From NCBI GenBank assembly GCA_900539345.1, contig UQBS01000003.1:1-64000 (forward strand): a stretch of DNA of 64,000 nt, read 5' to 3'. A program made the position numbers and the translations under genes. The DNA comes from an uncultured Coriobacteriaceae bacterium. GTDB lineage: Bacteria > Actinomycetota > Coriobacteriia > Coriobacteriales > UMGS124. This document shows positions 7,898-16,437 of the stretch, piece by piece. The first letter of the stretch is position 1. The number at the start of each line of letters is the position of its first letter. Below the pieces are notes generated by a model that had not been told where the DNA came from, searched no databases, and saw only the letters and a list, made by a program, of their open reading frames with translations.

Positions 7898-8215
7898 GAA
7901 TACGATAGCAACAACCGAAATGGCTGAGATTATCATGTTCAACCAGACAGCAACCTTTACGGCGCCGCAAGGTGGGGCTCATTGCCCGCTTGCAACTTTG
8001 TCAGGGACGACAAAGCCTGGTGCATATTACACGCCTTCTTGCATCAGCGCAAGGATGCTCGCTCAAACGCATCGCATCTCGACAAACTACCCACATGGAC
8101 ACCGCGTGAGGCACCCGTGTTGGCACCGATGGAGCGACCGGGAAATCGCACGCCACCCGGACGACTTCCCGTAAGGGGGCCACACGTTGGCGCCGGTGGA
8201 GTGACGGGGCAGCCC
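7898..8215. other. Intergenic region between lysA and infC
   Basis: About 320 bp without a supported gene. It must hold the infC promoter; a GATAAT-like box near 7933 (minus strand) lacks a clear -35 partner. Two imperfect direct copies of a GTTGGC(A/G)CCG(A/G)TGGAG(C/T)GAC motif lie at about 8116-8142 and 8183-8210. Confidence 0.4.
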
Positions 8216-9577
8216 TTACTTGCCGGGCACCCACTGGGCAGCGGGGCTTGCGGCAAAGTCAGCCTCAGCCTGGGCATCAAGCTGCTCCAAGGTCTCAAAG
8301 ATCGGCTTGCTCGTAACGGGCGAGAGCTCGGCGCCCTCGAAGCCCAGCGTCGCAAAGTAGTCGGCCGGGGTCTCGGCACGGCGAATGAGCTTGTGGGAGC
8401 CGTCCTCGCACAGGAGGACCTCCGCCGAGCGAAGCTTGCCGTTGTAGTTGTAACCCATGGCATGACCGTGAGCGCCGGCGGTGTGGATGAAGAGATAGTC
8501 GCCCATGTCGATCTTGGGAAGCGCGCGATCGACGGCGAACTTGTCACAGTTCTCGCACAGGCCACCTACCACGTCGTAGACATGGTCGCAGGGTGCATCC
8601 TCCTTGCCAAGCACGCTCACATGGTGATAAGCGCCGTAGATGGCAGGGCGCATGAGGTTGGCAGCGCAGGCATCCACGCCGATATATTCCTTGTAGATAT
8701 GCTTCTCATGGATGGCCTGGGTGATGAGGGCGCCGAAGGGTGCGAGCATGAAACGGCCCATCTCGGTGAGAATGGCAACGTCGCCCATGCCAGCAGGCAC
8801 AAGAATGCGATCGTAAGCCTCATGGACGCCCTCGCCGATAACGGCGATGTCGTTGCAAGGCTGCTCGGGACGATAATCAACACCTACGCCGCCCGACAGG
8901 TTGACGTAGCCAATGTGCACGTCGGCGGCCTTCGACACGCGCACGGCAAGCTCGAAGAGCTCGGCGGCAAGCGCAGGGTAATAGGCGTTGGTCACGGTGT
9001 TGGAGGCGAGGAACGCGTGAATGCCGAAGTTCTTAGCACCCATGGCCTTCAGGCGACGGAAGGCCTCGATCATATCGGCTTCGCCCATGCCGTACTTGGA
9101 GTCACCCGGGTTGTCCATGATGTCGTTGCCCAACTCGTAGACACCGCCGGGATTGTAACGACAGAAGACGGTCTCGGGCACTTCGGCCACCTGCTCGAGG
9201 AAGTCCACCATGGTGATGTCGTCGAGGTTGATGAGGGCACCGAGCTTGGCCGCCTCGTACATGTCGAGTGCGGGAGTCTCGTTGGAGGAGAACATGATCT
9301 CGTGGCCCTCAAAGCCGCAGGCTTGGGAAAGCAGAAGCTCGGTGTAGCTGGAGCAGTCCACACCGCAGCCCTCCTCGTGCAGAATGCGCAGCAGCGTGGG
9401 GTTGGGCGTTGCCTTTACCGCAAAGTGCTCCTTGAACCCAGGGTTCCAGGCAAAGGCGGCGTTGACGGCACGGGCGCGCTCGCGAATGCCGGCTTCGTCG
9501 TAAAGGTGGAACGGGGTGGGGATGTCTGCGGCGATCTCCTTGACCTGTGCAAGGGTCGCAAAGGGCTTCTTTTCCAT
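8216..9577 (-). CDS. lysA: Diaminopimelate decarboxylase
   Basis: PLP enzyme of the alanine-racemase-like fold that decarboxylates meso-diaminopimelate to lysine. The 453-residue frame from ATG 9577 has the Schiff-base lysine in HFAVKATPNP (near residue 55), NLSGGVGVDYRPEQ for phosphate binding, EMGRFMLAPFG, CENCDKFAVDR with the catalytic Cys region, and GAHGHAMGYNYN near the C terminus. The usual EPGR is EMGR here. Monocistronic between the infC leader region and tRNA-Leu. A longer upstream frame exists but overlaps tRNA-Leu and lacks family similarity. Confidence 0.93.
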   Translation of the reverse strand: MEKKPFATLAQVKEIAADIPTPFHLYDEAGIRERARAVNAAFAWNPGFKEHFAVKATPNPTLLRILHEEGCGVDCSSYTELLLSQACGFEGHEIMFSSNETPALDMYEAAKLGALINLDDITMVDFLEQVAEVPETVFCRYNPGGVYELGNDIMDNPGDSKYGMGEADMIEAFRRLKAMGAKNFGIHAFLASNTVTNAYYPALAAELFELAVRVSKAADVHIGYVNLSGGVGVDYRPEQPCNDIAVIGEGVHEAYDRILVPAGMGDVAILTEMGRFMLAPFGALITQAIHEKHIYKEYIGVDACAANLMRPAIYGAYHHVSVLGKEDAPCDHVYDVVGGLCENCDKFAVDRALPKIDMGDYLFIHTAGAHGHAMGYNYNGKLRSAEVLLCEDGSHKLIRRAETPADYFATLGFEGAELSPVTSKPIFETLEQLDAQAEADFAASPAAQWVPGK

Positions 9578-9708
9578 GGGATGCCTTTCATGACGTGAGA
9601 CTGACGACAAAAGACTACGGTACATGCGTTTCGTTCGTGTTGAGAGCCTAAGTTTCTTCATCTTGGCTTCATCAACGAGGCCAACGTTGTGGTATCCTTT
9701 GCCACCAA

Positions 9709-9792
9709 GCCCGAGTGGCGGAATGGCAGACGCGGAGGTCTCAAAAACCTTTGTCGCAAGACGTGTGAGTTCGAGTCTCACCTCGGGCACCA
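9709..9792 (+). tRNA. tRNA-Leu (anticodon CAA)
   Basis: 84-nt cloverleaf with a long variable arm (class II). Acceptor GCCCGAG pairs with CTCGGGC; the anticodon arm AGGT-CTCAAAA-ACCT gives CAA, reading TTG; CCA is encoded. Confidence 0.95.
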
Positions 9793-9806
9793 TTCCAAGA
9801 TTGATT

Positions 9807-9848
9807 GCAGGCCGGTCGCCCAAAAGGTGACCGGCCTGCTTTCGTTTT
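9807..9848 (+). terminator. Rho-independent terminator after tRNA-Leu
   Basis: GCAGGCCGGTC pairs with GACCGGCCTGC and is followed by TTTCGTTTT. Confidence 0.85.
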
Positions 9849-10015
9849 GGGCATGCGGCACCAAAATCTCCGCCGGACGAACAAGAGATTGGACTTTTGC
9901 CCAACACGCGATTGCACATGCCCACAATCGCGCATCTTGCAGACTTGTTGCCCTGGCACAAAGCGACAGAAGCATCGCAAACTGACCAACAACGCAATTA
10001 TTTGCCCCTAAACGC

Positions 10016-10046
10016 AAAAAGGTCGAACGGTTTTACCCGTCCGACC
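10016..10046 (-). terminator. Rho-independent terminator after tRNA-Phe
   Basis: Minus strand GGTCGGACGG and CCGTTCGACC stem followed by TTTTT. Confidence 0.85.
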
Positions 10047-10058
10047 TCGTTGTTTGCA

Positions 10059-10134
<76 letters not shown>

Positions 10135-10235
10135 GCAAGTGCAGGGATAACTATACGTCCGTTTATAGGGTGGCGTCAAGAACAATTTTGAAAAGATTTC
10201 AAGTTGTGTTCAACTTGTGTACATGGCTGAAAGGC

Positions 10236-10601
10236 TCAGGTGCGCAGGCGCACCGTCTCGCCCACGGCAAGCCATGGGGAACCATCGCTGGGGCGCTCCA
10301 GCACACACACCGCCTGGGGGCTGCTGAGCACGCGGCACGGCGCCAACCTTCGGCGCGACGCGACAACGATGCCGCATTCGTCCAGGAAGGCAACGTCTAT
10401 GGGATAAGCCATACCGAAGGTGTGAATCGAGGCGCACGGGTCAAGGCAGATCACGCCGCCCCCAAGGCAGTCGCGACCGCTGCCAAGCAAGCCCTTGAGC
10501 CGCGCCCAAAACGAACGGGCATGCAGGCATGGCACGGTGCGACCGTCGGGAAGGTTGGCGACGACGAGATCGGTTGCAGGCAACTGGGCAAATGAGGGCA
10601 T
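10236..10601 (-). CDS. DUF192 family protein at the end of the Tad locus
   Basis: 121 residues from an ATG preceded by GAGGA. The FWARLKGLLGS and CASIHTFGMAYPIDVAFLDECGIVV segments match the DUF192 domain, a small beta-rich fold of unknown function that is often found with secreted or pilus genes. It is the last gene in the direction of the Tad locus, 41 nt after a TadE-like gene, and is probably co-transcribed. No signal peptide is obvious. Confidence 0.8.
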   Translation of the reverse strand: MPSFAQLPATDLVVANLPDGRTVPCLHARSFWARLKGLLGSGRDCLGGGVICLDPCASIHTFGMAYPIDVAFLDECGIVVASRRRLAPCRVLSSPQAVCVLERPSDGSPWLAVGETVRLRT

Positions 10602-10642
10602 CGTTTTCCTCGCAAATCGTTGCGACGGCTCCGTGCGCTGCG

Positions 10643-11116
10643 TCAAAACAGGACGCCCGAGCGGTAGCGGTCGACAGTCAGTGACTTCGTGTGCGTGAGC
10701 TGAGCAGGAATGCCAGCCTCGACTCCGGCGACCGTAAGGGCCGAAGGCCAGGGTTCGTACCGCATCGTGCACTCGTAGCGCGTGAGATGGGGCGCCATGG
10801 TGAACCCCGCCCCGCTGGACACATCGTCCCACAGGCTACGGGAGACGACCGTAACGCTCACACCTCGCAGGTCAGACATCGCCTCTTGCAGTGCCTGCGT
10901 CACGGCATGCTCCTGGGTGCCGCCCTCCCCTCCCGCCGGCGACACTGCAAGCGCCACCACAATGTCAGGGGCCAGGCGGTCAAACCGCGCACATGCCTCC
11001 ATGAACCACATGAGGTTCACCGCAATGATGGCCACGACGATCATAACGGGCGCAACGACGGCCATCTCCACCACCATTTGCCCGCTCTCATCTGAGAAGA
11101 CCCTCGCGGCTCTCAT
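10643..11116 (-). CDS. TadE-like pseudopilin
   Basis: 157 residues. The N terminus MRAARVFSDESGQMVVEMAVVAPVMIVVAIIAVNLMWF is the TadE pattern: a short positive leader, a G-Q processing-like site, an E about five residues later and one hydrophobic helix. ATG at 11116 overlaps the stop of the TadG-like gene (ATGA), which argues for translational coupling; a GTG 18 nt upstream is possible. TadE-type pseudopilins are processed by the Tad prepilin peptidase and help assemble Flp pili. Confidence 0.85.
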   Translation of the reverse strand: MRAARVFSDESGQMVVEMAVVAPVMIVVAIIAVNLMWFMEACARFDRLAPDIVVALAVSPAGGEGGTQEHAVTQALQEAMSDLRGVSVTVVSRSLWDDVSSGAGFTMAPHLTRYECTMRYEPWPSALTVAGVEAGIPAQLTHTKSLTVDRYRSGVLF

Positions 11117-13194
11117 GCGGCACCCGCCAACCACGACAAGTCGATAGTGAGGTCGCGCACGTTGCCCGTTCCTGGAATCTCAAGCTGTCCGAGCGTGATG
11201 CTGCCCTGGCCGTCATATGAGATGGCGCCGCCGGTAAGCTCCGAAAGCAGCCCCACCGGACCCGACTGACCGCTCATGGACGATACGATCGAGCGAATTG
11301 CGCTGTACCAGGCACCGCCCGCCTCGCTCAGGATGTTGGAGCTGTTGGTAAGCACCGGCTTCTTGGCCGACATGTCCGCAGGCTTTATCGCCAAAAGGTC
11401 GACGGCGTCGGTGAGGGCGTCCTTGAGCCACGACGAGATGCCGCCCATCCCCCATGACGAGAGCGTCTGAAACGACGTCTTCATCGCACCAGACAAGGCA
11501 TCATAGCCGTTGCCGTATGCCACAAGCACATTGCCCCACACCGTGAGCACCGAGTCGAGCACTCCCGAGGCCCCCGAGCCAGCGCCGCCCTCAACCACGA
11601 GCGCGTCGAAGAAATTCGCCAGGATGTTGTTGCCACTCTGGGCCTTGTCGGGGACAAGAACTGCTGCCGACAAGGCGGCGCGGGAAGGAATCTCGACACC
11701 TTCGTCGAAAAGGGCAAGCAGAGATGCTGGGCTTGCATGGGAGGCGGGATCGACGCAGACGCACACACACCCTTTGGCGCCGGGCGGATTGAGCGTGACG
11801 CGCGTGGCCGCAACCTGTGTAAGCACATCGCGAAAAAGCTCGGAGGACCTCTCCCCTTCTTGGCGGGCAAGCTCGAACTTCTCGTTGGCCGCTTCCTTCG
11901 CAGCCTGGTAGACTTGCGATTCATCGACAACAATCTTCCAGTAATACTCGAACCCGTTGTCGATGGAAGTCGAAGCGGCAGGAACCCGACCGAGCGTCGA
12001 GGCACTGAAGGAGCAGACAGGGCACACGACGAAAGAGCCCGCTTCGAGCTGGGCCAGGCTACCTGTGCCGTTCGAAGATCCCAAAGCCCCGGGACATCCC
12101 GCAAACGCATGTATGCGGGTCGTCGAACCCTCGCGGCTCAGCGGCCATACGGCTTGGGTGTACAGGCTTGTGGCGCGCATCTCTGCCGTATTGCGGGGCA
12201 GGGCATGCAGGTCACACACGACGCTGCCGTCGGCATTGCGCGCAAAAGTGGACGAAGAAACCTGCTCGTAAGCATACGCGTAGAAAACACGGCGGGCCTG
12301 GGAGCGGGCGCGTTCCTCGACGCCTGCGGACTCGGGGGCCTCAATGGCTGCACGCTGGGCGTAGTAGGCGCTGGCGCGGCGTATGGCAACGCCGAAGTCC
12401 CAGCCGGCAGCAGAAGGATAGGTGGGGTTCTGCGAGCCGGCAAGGCCCGCCAGAGTCGAGGCGCGCTCACGCATGCTCACCGCTCCCCCGCAGTCCGCCA
12501 TCCACGCACGCTCGAGCGCGTCGGCGGCATCTTGCTCGTCTTGCGCCGCTTGCTTGGAAAGTTCGTCGACCCGCTCGCCGGACTTCTCGAGCTCCTCGGC
12601 GCTTGTCTGGGCATCGTCGGACTCAAGATTGCCGAAATCGCTTGAACCCTGCACGGGATAGGGCAGCGCAAAGCCGACATAGGAACCCTCGGAAGACGCA
12701 TTTGTCCTGATAACAGCTGCAGAATTGGCAAACACCGCATAGGGGACGACGCTTTCAAGCTTCTGCAGGCCGGCCGCGCAGGACCGAGAGAGCTTACTGC
12801 GGGCAGAAAAGACGTTTGAGGCGGCACTGAGCACGGGCGGCCCCGCCGCATCGACCACGGGAATGGCGGACAACACGAGACCGACCGCCATGGTGAGCAG
12901 CCCGATAAGGCCCATGCTCAGCACGAGCGCGTCGAGTATCTGGGCAATGGTGACGTATGCCGCGACGACGTTGGCCCCGGCAAGCGCCCCAGCGTCAGCA
13001 ACAACTTGGACGTCAGCCGCACGCGACGAGGCCCACTGGACGTTTGCCAGGGAAAAGACGAGCGCGAGCGACACAAGAATTGCAACGGCGGAAGCAACCG
13101 TCGTGGACCCCTGCTCGTCGCAGAAAAAGCCGATGCCTGCCTCACGGGGCCGCCTGGCCGCCCTATGCGCTGCCCCATATCGACGTCCAATCAC
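11113..13194 (-). CDS. TadG-like large membrane-anchored pilus assembly protein
   Basis: 693 residues from GTG 13194, chosen for the GGAAGGGGG stretch just upstream; a GTG at 13239 has no such site. The N terminus has DEQGSTTVASAVAILVSLALVFSLANVQWASSRAADVQVVADAGALAGANVV, the TadE/TadG-type leader and helix followed by the ADxxALAGA motif common in TadG and related proteins. A second hydrophobic stretch lies near 105-130. The rest is a large Ala/Ser-rich extracytoplasmic region with Glu/Gln coiled-coil-like parts and a Cys pair. Overlaps its upstream neighbour by 32 nt. Probably anchors or gates the pilus; no von Willebrand domain is evident. Confidence 0.75.
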   Translation of the reverse strand: MIGRRYGAAHRAARRPREAGIGFFCDEQGSTTVASAVAILVSLALVFSLANVQWASSRAADVQVVADAGALAGANVVAAYVTIAQILDALVLSMGLIGLLTMAVGLVLSAIPVVDAAGPPVLSAASNVFSARSKLSRSCAAGLQKLESVVPYAVFANSAAVIRTNASSEGSYVGFALPYPVQGSSDFGNLESDDAQTSAEELEKSGERVDELSKQAAQDEQDAADALERAWMADCGGAVSMRERASTLAGLAGSQNPTYPSAAGWDFGVAIRRASAYYAQRAAIEAPESAGVEERARSQARRVFYAYAYEQVSSSTFARNADGSVVCDLHALPRNTAEMRATSLYTQAVWPLSREGSTTRIHAFAGCPGALGSSNGTGSLAQLEAGSFVVCPVCSFSASTLGRVPAASTSIDNGFEYYWKIVVDESQVYQAAKEAANEKFELARQEGERSSELFRDVLTQVAATRVTLNPPGAKGCVCVCVDPASHASPASLLALFDEGVEIPSRAALSAAVLVPDKAQSGNNILANFFDALVVEGGAGSGASGVLDSVLTVWGNVLVAYGNGYDALSGAMKTSFQTLSSWGMGGISSWLKDALTDAVDLLAIKPADMSAKKPVLTNSSNILSEAGGAWYSAIRSIVSSMSGQSGPVGLLSELTGGAISYDGQGSITLGQLEIPGTGNVRDLTIDLSWLAGAA

Positions 13195-13681
13195 TGTATC
13201 CCCCTTCCACCCAGCCGGGTCGAGCACAACGAGTGACACTGACTTTGAGCTCGACGTTTCCCGCTTGGTCGACAGGCCCCAACAAGGCAGCCACGACCCC
13301 TACGAGCGGCAGGGGCCGGGCATGCCCCACAATCTGCACGCCCACCTCGTCGCTCTCAGCGTTGCCTTGAAGCTCCACCTGCCAATCTCCCGCAAGAAAG
13401 ACGTCCGTCTGCGGCACGGCCGACAAACGCCGGCGGACATACTGCTCGCAGACAGCGTCATCGGTGTCGCCCGTCGCCGTGGCAAGAAGACGGCACCCCT
13501 CAGCGGCGGCCGACTGCATGACACATCGCGTGTATAGAAGGCACATCGGCTGCACGAGAAGCGCCAGGCATACCATGAGCACGGGAAGGAGAAGAGCCGC
13601 CTCCACGCTGGCCTGACCCGAGTCCTCAGAACAGAAAGATCTCGCTGAGTGCGGCGATGGGGTCGGAGCCGCCCGTGACAT
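13163..13681 (-). CDS. TadE-like pseudopilin
   Basis: 172 residues from ATG 13681. SFCSEDSGQASVEAALLLPVLMVCLALLVQPMCLL is a TadE leader and helix (G-Q site, E at +5); cysteines and a beta-rich tail follow. It overlaps the pilin-like gene before it by 56 nt in another frame. An ATG at 13816 with a very good AAGGAGG site is in this same frame and would add 45 unusual Arg/Trp/Ser-rich residues; those residues are an off-frame reading of the pilin-like gene, so the shorter form is preferred, though the longer one cannot be excluded. Confidence 0.75.
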   Translation of the reverse strand: MSRAAPTPSPHSARSFCSEDSGQASVEAALLLPVLMVCLALLVQPMCLLYTRCVMQSAAAEGCRLLATATGDTDDAVCEQYVRRRLSAVPQTDVFLAGDWQVELQGNAESDEVGVQIVGHARPLPLVGVVAALLGPVDQAGNVELKVSVTRCARPGWVEGGYSDWTSIWGSA

Positions 13682-13856
13682 GGGAGAGAGCCTGCGAAGC
13701 AAGCCTGCCGAACACGCCCCGCTTGGCAGCCGCAAGAAGGCTCGCAAGCCCCACGACCACGACGACGACGCCGACAAGGACCACCAGATACTCCACCGTC
13801 GACTGGCCCGTCTCATCGCACGCCCTCCTTTCAAGCCTGGCCCTCGGCGTCTTCAA
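13626..13856 (-). CDS. Small Flp/TadE-type pilin with no canonical start
   Basis: The frame CDETGQSTVEYLVVLVGVVVVVVGLASLLAAAKRG... ending SDPIAALSEIFLF is clearly pilin-like: G-Q site, E5, one long Val-rich helix, short tail. No ATG or GTG in this frame lies close to the site. The best candidate is TTG at 13856, preceded only by a weak AGGAAG and giving a 76-residue product with a 17-residue leader. A strong ribosome binding site and ATG (13816) lie one frame off. Either an unusual start, a frameshift in this strain, or a sequence error. It overlaps the genes on both sides. Confidence 0.6.
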   Translation of the reverse strand: MKTPRARLERRACDETGQSTVEYLVVLVGVVVVVVGLASLLAAAKRGVFGRLASQALSHVTGGSDPIAALSEIFLF

Positions 13857-14430
13857 TCGCTTCCTGACCCAGCCGCATGACACTGACAAGGCACGGCCCA
13901 TTTTGCGAATGCGACCCAACATAGGCCTCCTCCCCGCCTTGGTCCTGCACGACGACAACCTCGACCCATGACGGGCAAGACACGGCACAAGCCCAAACGT
14001 TTCCAAGAAAGTCCAGGTAGCCACCGTAGTGGAGATCAACGTTGCTTTGCTCCTCATATGTCTGGAGCACCTGCGTTGCCACATCGGGCAACCCGCGCGC
14101 CACCTCCCAGCTCGCCCGTACGCCCAAAGGGCTCCTGGCGTAGGAGGCGGGACCCGTCTCTATGTCGGCGCATAGGGGAAACACCGTGGGGAGGGGTCCC
14201 GCAGGGGCCGCGACAATCGGCCGCCCATCCACCTGTTCCACCGCCTGCCCCTCGGTGCTCCGAGCGGACGGCGCCACCGAATCACCGACGGGCCGAGGAA
14301 AGAACGCGTTGACAACGGCAAGAACCACCGCGCCGACGACAAGAACGGCACCGACCACGGCCACCCTATGCGACCGACCCCCACCTGAAGAAGGCTCCTT
14401 CCCCTGCTCCTGACGTGCAAACACAGGCAT
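13831..14430 (-). CDS. Unknown single-pass membrane protein in the Tad locus
   Basis: 199 residues from ATG 14430, which overlaps the flp stop (TAATG). A cytoplasmic Lys/Ser/Gly-rich N terminus is followed by one transmembrane helix (AVVGAVLVVGAVVLAVVNAFF, about 23-43) and an extracytoplasmic domain with three or four cysteines that could form disulphides. I do not recognise a family. Its place between the pilin and the pseudopilins suggests a part in pilus assembly or surface display. Confidence 0.75.
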   Translation of the reverse strand: MPVFARQEQGKEPSSGGGRSHRVAVVGAVLVVGAVVLAVVNAFFPRPVGDSVAPSARSTEGQAVEQVDGRPIVAAPAGPLPTVFPLCADIETGPASYARSPLGVRASWEVARGLPDVATQVLQTYEEQSNVDLHYGGYLDFLGNVWACAVSCPSWVEVVVVQDQGGEEAYVGSHSQNGPCLVSVMRLGQEAIEDAEGQA

Positions 14431-14708
14431 TACAAGCCGTTGATGGCGCTTGCGATGGAGTCCCACAGGCTCTGGATGCGACCCCTGAACGCGACGATTG
14501 CCACAATCGCGATGACGACAAGCACTCCCACAAGGATGGCGTACTCCGTGGTTCCCTGGCCACGCTCCTCATCGCGCAACGTGCACACACCCCGACGCGC
14601 AGCGACCCCGGCCCGCAAGGCCGCAGCGTGCACCCGCGCCAGAACGGCCGACCCGCCCTGCGTCAGAGCCTGGCACATTGCACCCATCCGCTCATTCTTC
14701 TTCAACAT
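14430..14708 (-). CDS. flp: Flp-type major pilin
   Basis: 92 residues. DEERGQGTTEYAILVGVLVVIAIVAIVAFRGRIQSLWDSIASAINGL is the classic class III Flp prepilin: a G-Q cleavage site, Glu at +5 and Tyr at +6, a single helix, a short C terminus. The leader is long (about 49 residues before the cleavage site), longer than the usual 20-30. ATG 14708 has AAAGGAG 8 nt upstream. First small gene after tadC, 62 nt downstream of it, typically the most highly expressed gene of such loci. Confidence 0.92.
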   Translation of the reverse strand: MLKKNERMGAMCQALTQGGSAVLARVHAAALRAGVAARRGVCTLRDEERGQGTTEYAILVGVLVVIAIVAIVAFRGRIQSLWDSIASAINGL

Positions 14709-14770
14709 GACGCACACTCCTTTCCGGTGCCGACAGTGCGGCACCGCTTGATGTATCAATACCGAAGGCC

Positions 14771-15493
14771 TCATCCCGTGAGCTCGGAAAGCGATGCGAG
14801 AAGCGGGCCCAAAACCGCCAGCAACATCGCCGGAAGGATGAGCGTCCCCGTGGGGACGAGCATCTTGATGGGAGCCTTCTCGATGCGTTCCTGCACATCG
14901 GCACGTCGGGCACGGCGCACCGCCTGGGCTTGTTCTCCCAAGGCCTTCGTAAGTGGGGCTCCAAACGCCAGCGACTCGGTCGCCGTGTCCACAAAGGTTG
15001 TGAAGGCAGGGACGTCCAGGCGACCCGCCAGTACGTGAAGCGCCTCGGAGCGCGTCGTGAGGCCCAGCTCCCAGGACCTCATGGCATCGGACAGCTCGCC
15101 TGCCAGCATCGTGTCGTACTTGTCGCAATAGATGCCCAAGGCGGCATCGAACGAGATACCGGCCGACATGCCCAGGGCCACGACGTCAATGAGCTCAGGC
15201 AGCTCGTCGAGACAACGACTTCTGTCTCGTGCCCTTGCACGCGCCTCCCCTCCCCGTCTCACGCCAACGCGGGTCGCCCTGCCCAAGCCAGAGAGGAGCT
15301 TCCCCAGAGGACCCGTCATCCCTGGAGGCCCTTTGGCAGCAAGCCTGCCTCGCCCAAGCCCCTCTATACGCACGCGAAACCGTCCATGCAGGCCGCGTAC
15401 CAGCGAAAGGCCCGCAGGCGAGGTCGCCGTCCACACCGCAAGAGCTGCCGACAAGCAGGCAAGCGCCGCGCCCAGCCACATGAGCGCTGTCAT
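14771..15493 (-). CDS. tadC: TadC-like inner membrane platform protein (T2SF domain)
   Basis: 240 residues. Hydrophobic helices at about 1-22 and 210-235 flank a T2SF/GspF domain with LDELPELIDVVALGMSAGISFDAALGIYC and GAPLTKALGEQAQAVRRARRADVQERIEKAPIKMLVP, which are conserved in TadB/TadC. The ATG at 15493 overlaps the tadB stop (ATGA). Works with TadB as the inner-membrane platform on which the TadA ATPase acts. Confidence 0.9.
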   Translation of the reverse strand: MTALMWLGAALACLSAALAVWTATSPAGLSLVRGLHGRFRVRIEGLGRGRLAAKGPPGMTGPLGKLLSGLGRATRVGVRRGGEARARARDRSRCLDELPELIDVVALGMSAGISFDAALGIYCDKYDTMLAGELSDAMRSWELGLTTRSEALHVLAGRLDVPAFTTFVDTATESLAFGAPLTKALGEQAQAVRRARRADVQERIEKAPIKMLVPTGTLILPAMLLAVLGPLLASLSELTG

Positions 15494-16437
15494 TTGAGGC
15501 TCCCCGACATGACGCGCCTCACCAAAAGCAACGCAGACAAATCGAGAAGCGCGGCCACTACCAGGCATGTCTTTCCTGCCTGCAAACTCAGTCCCGCCCG
15601 ATAGTCACTCGACAGCAACGTGAGAACCCCGCAGAGCACGACGGGCATGGCTGCGACGACCTTCGCGGACAGGCGCACTTGGGAGGTTTTGACCTCGAGT
15701 TCGCGACGCAGCGCAACACTGTCCGATGCCATCTGGGCAGTTTGAGAAAACAGGTCGTTGAGCGAAGAACCCGTACGCTGCGATATCTGCAGGGCCGTGC
15801 CGAGCAGCGCGATACCCGGCGCGTCGATGCGCCGGCAAAGCCCCTCGACCGCCTCCTCGACGCTGCAACCGGAGGCAATCTCAAACGACGCTTGAAGAAA
15901 CTGCGGCCCCATGGGCTCACCTAGGGTGCGGCCCACGTGCTCTATCGCCTGGGACAGAGACTTGCCCGCTCCAAGTGCTCCTGAAAGCGACCTCAAGGCA
16001 TCGGGCATCTGGGCGGCAAGCACGCTGCGGTCCCTGCGCGCCTGCGACCCCAGCGCGGCACTCACAAGTGCGCCGACCGCCGCCAGGCCCACCGCTCCAC
16101 CCAGAAGCGAGGTGCTCACGAACACGCCCGTCAGGCAGGCGGCAAGACAGGCCATGCACAGCGCTGCAAGCGCCCCCTGCGGCGTGGCTGCCGTGCCATG
16201 CGCCGCAAGCAGCCCCCGCAGCCTTTCGGCCAGGGCCGCGGCACCCGGCAGGCCAAAGACAGCGCGGCCCACCCTCCCATGGCCCAGCAGTTCGGCCACA
16301 CCAAGAAGACGCTGGGCCACCCGCAGGTCACGCTTGACCGAGGCCCTCCCTGGGCGCAGGCGGCCCACCGCGTCCACAAGCAAGGCAGCCGCAAGTGCGG
16401 CGCACACAGCGGAACACACCGCTAAGACGGCAGCCAT
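15490..16437 (-). CDS. tadB: TadB-like inner membrane platform protein (T2SF domain)
   Basis: 315 residues from ATG 16437, which overlaps the end of tadA by 16 nt. N-terminal helix, a central pair of helices (about 85-125), a T2SF domain with MPDALRSLSGALGAGKSLSQAIEHVG and LGTALQISQRTGSSLNDLF, and two C-terminal helices. The longer frame upstream is tadA read off-frame. Confidence 0.9.
   Translation of the reverse strand: MAAVLAVCSAVCAALAAALLVDAVGRLRPGRASVKRDLRVAQRLLGVAELLGHGRVGRAVFGLPGAAALAERLRGLLAAHGTAATPQGALAALCMACLAACLTGVFVSTSLLGGAVGLAAVGALVSAALGSQARRDRSVLAAQMPDALRSLSGALGAGKSLSQAIEHVGRTLGEPMGPQFLQASFEIASGCSVEEAVEGLCRRIDAPGIALLGTALQISQRTGSSLNDLFSQTAQMASDSVALRRELEVKTSQVRLSAKVVAAMPVVLCGVLTLLSSDYRAGLSLQAGKTCLVVAALLDLSALLLVRRVMSGSLK

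Noticed and set aside
13163..13816. TadE-like gene starting at ATG 13816
   Set aside because: The extra 45 residues are an off-frame reading of the pilin-like gene with Arg/Trp/Ser-rich sequence; the shorter start fits the TadE pattern, though the 13816 site is strong.
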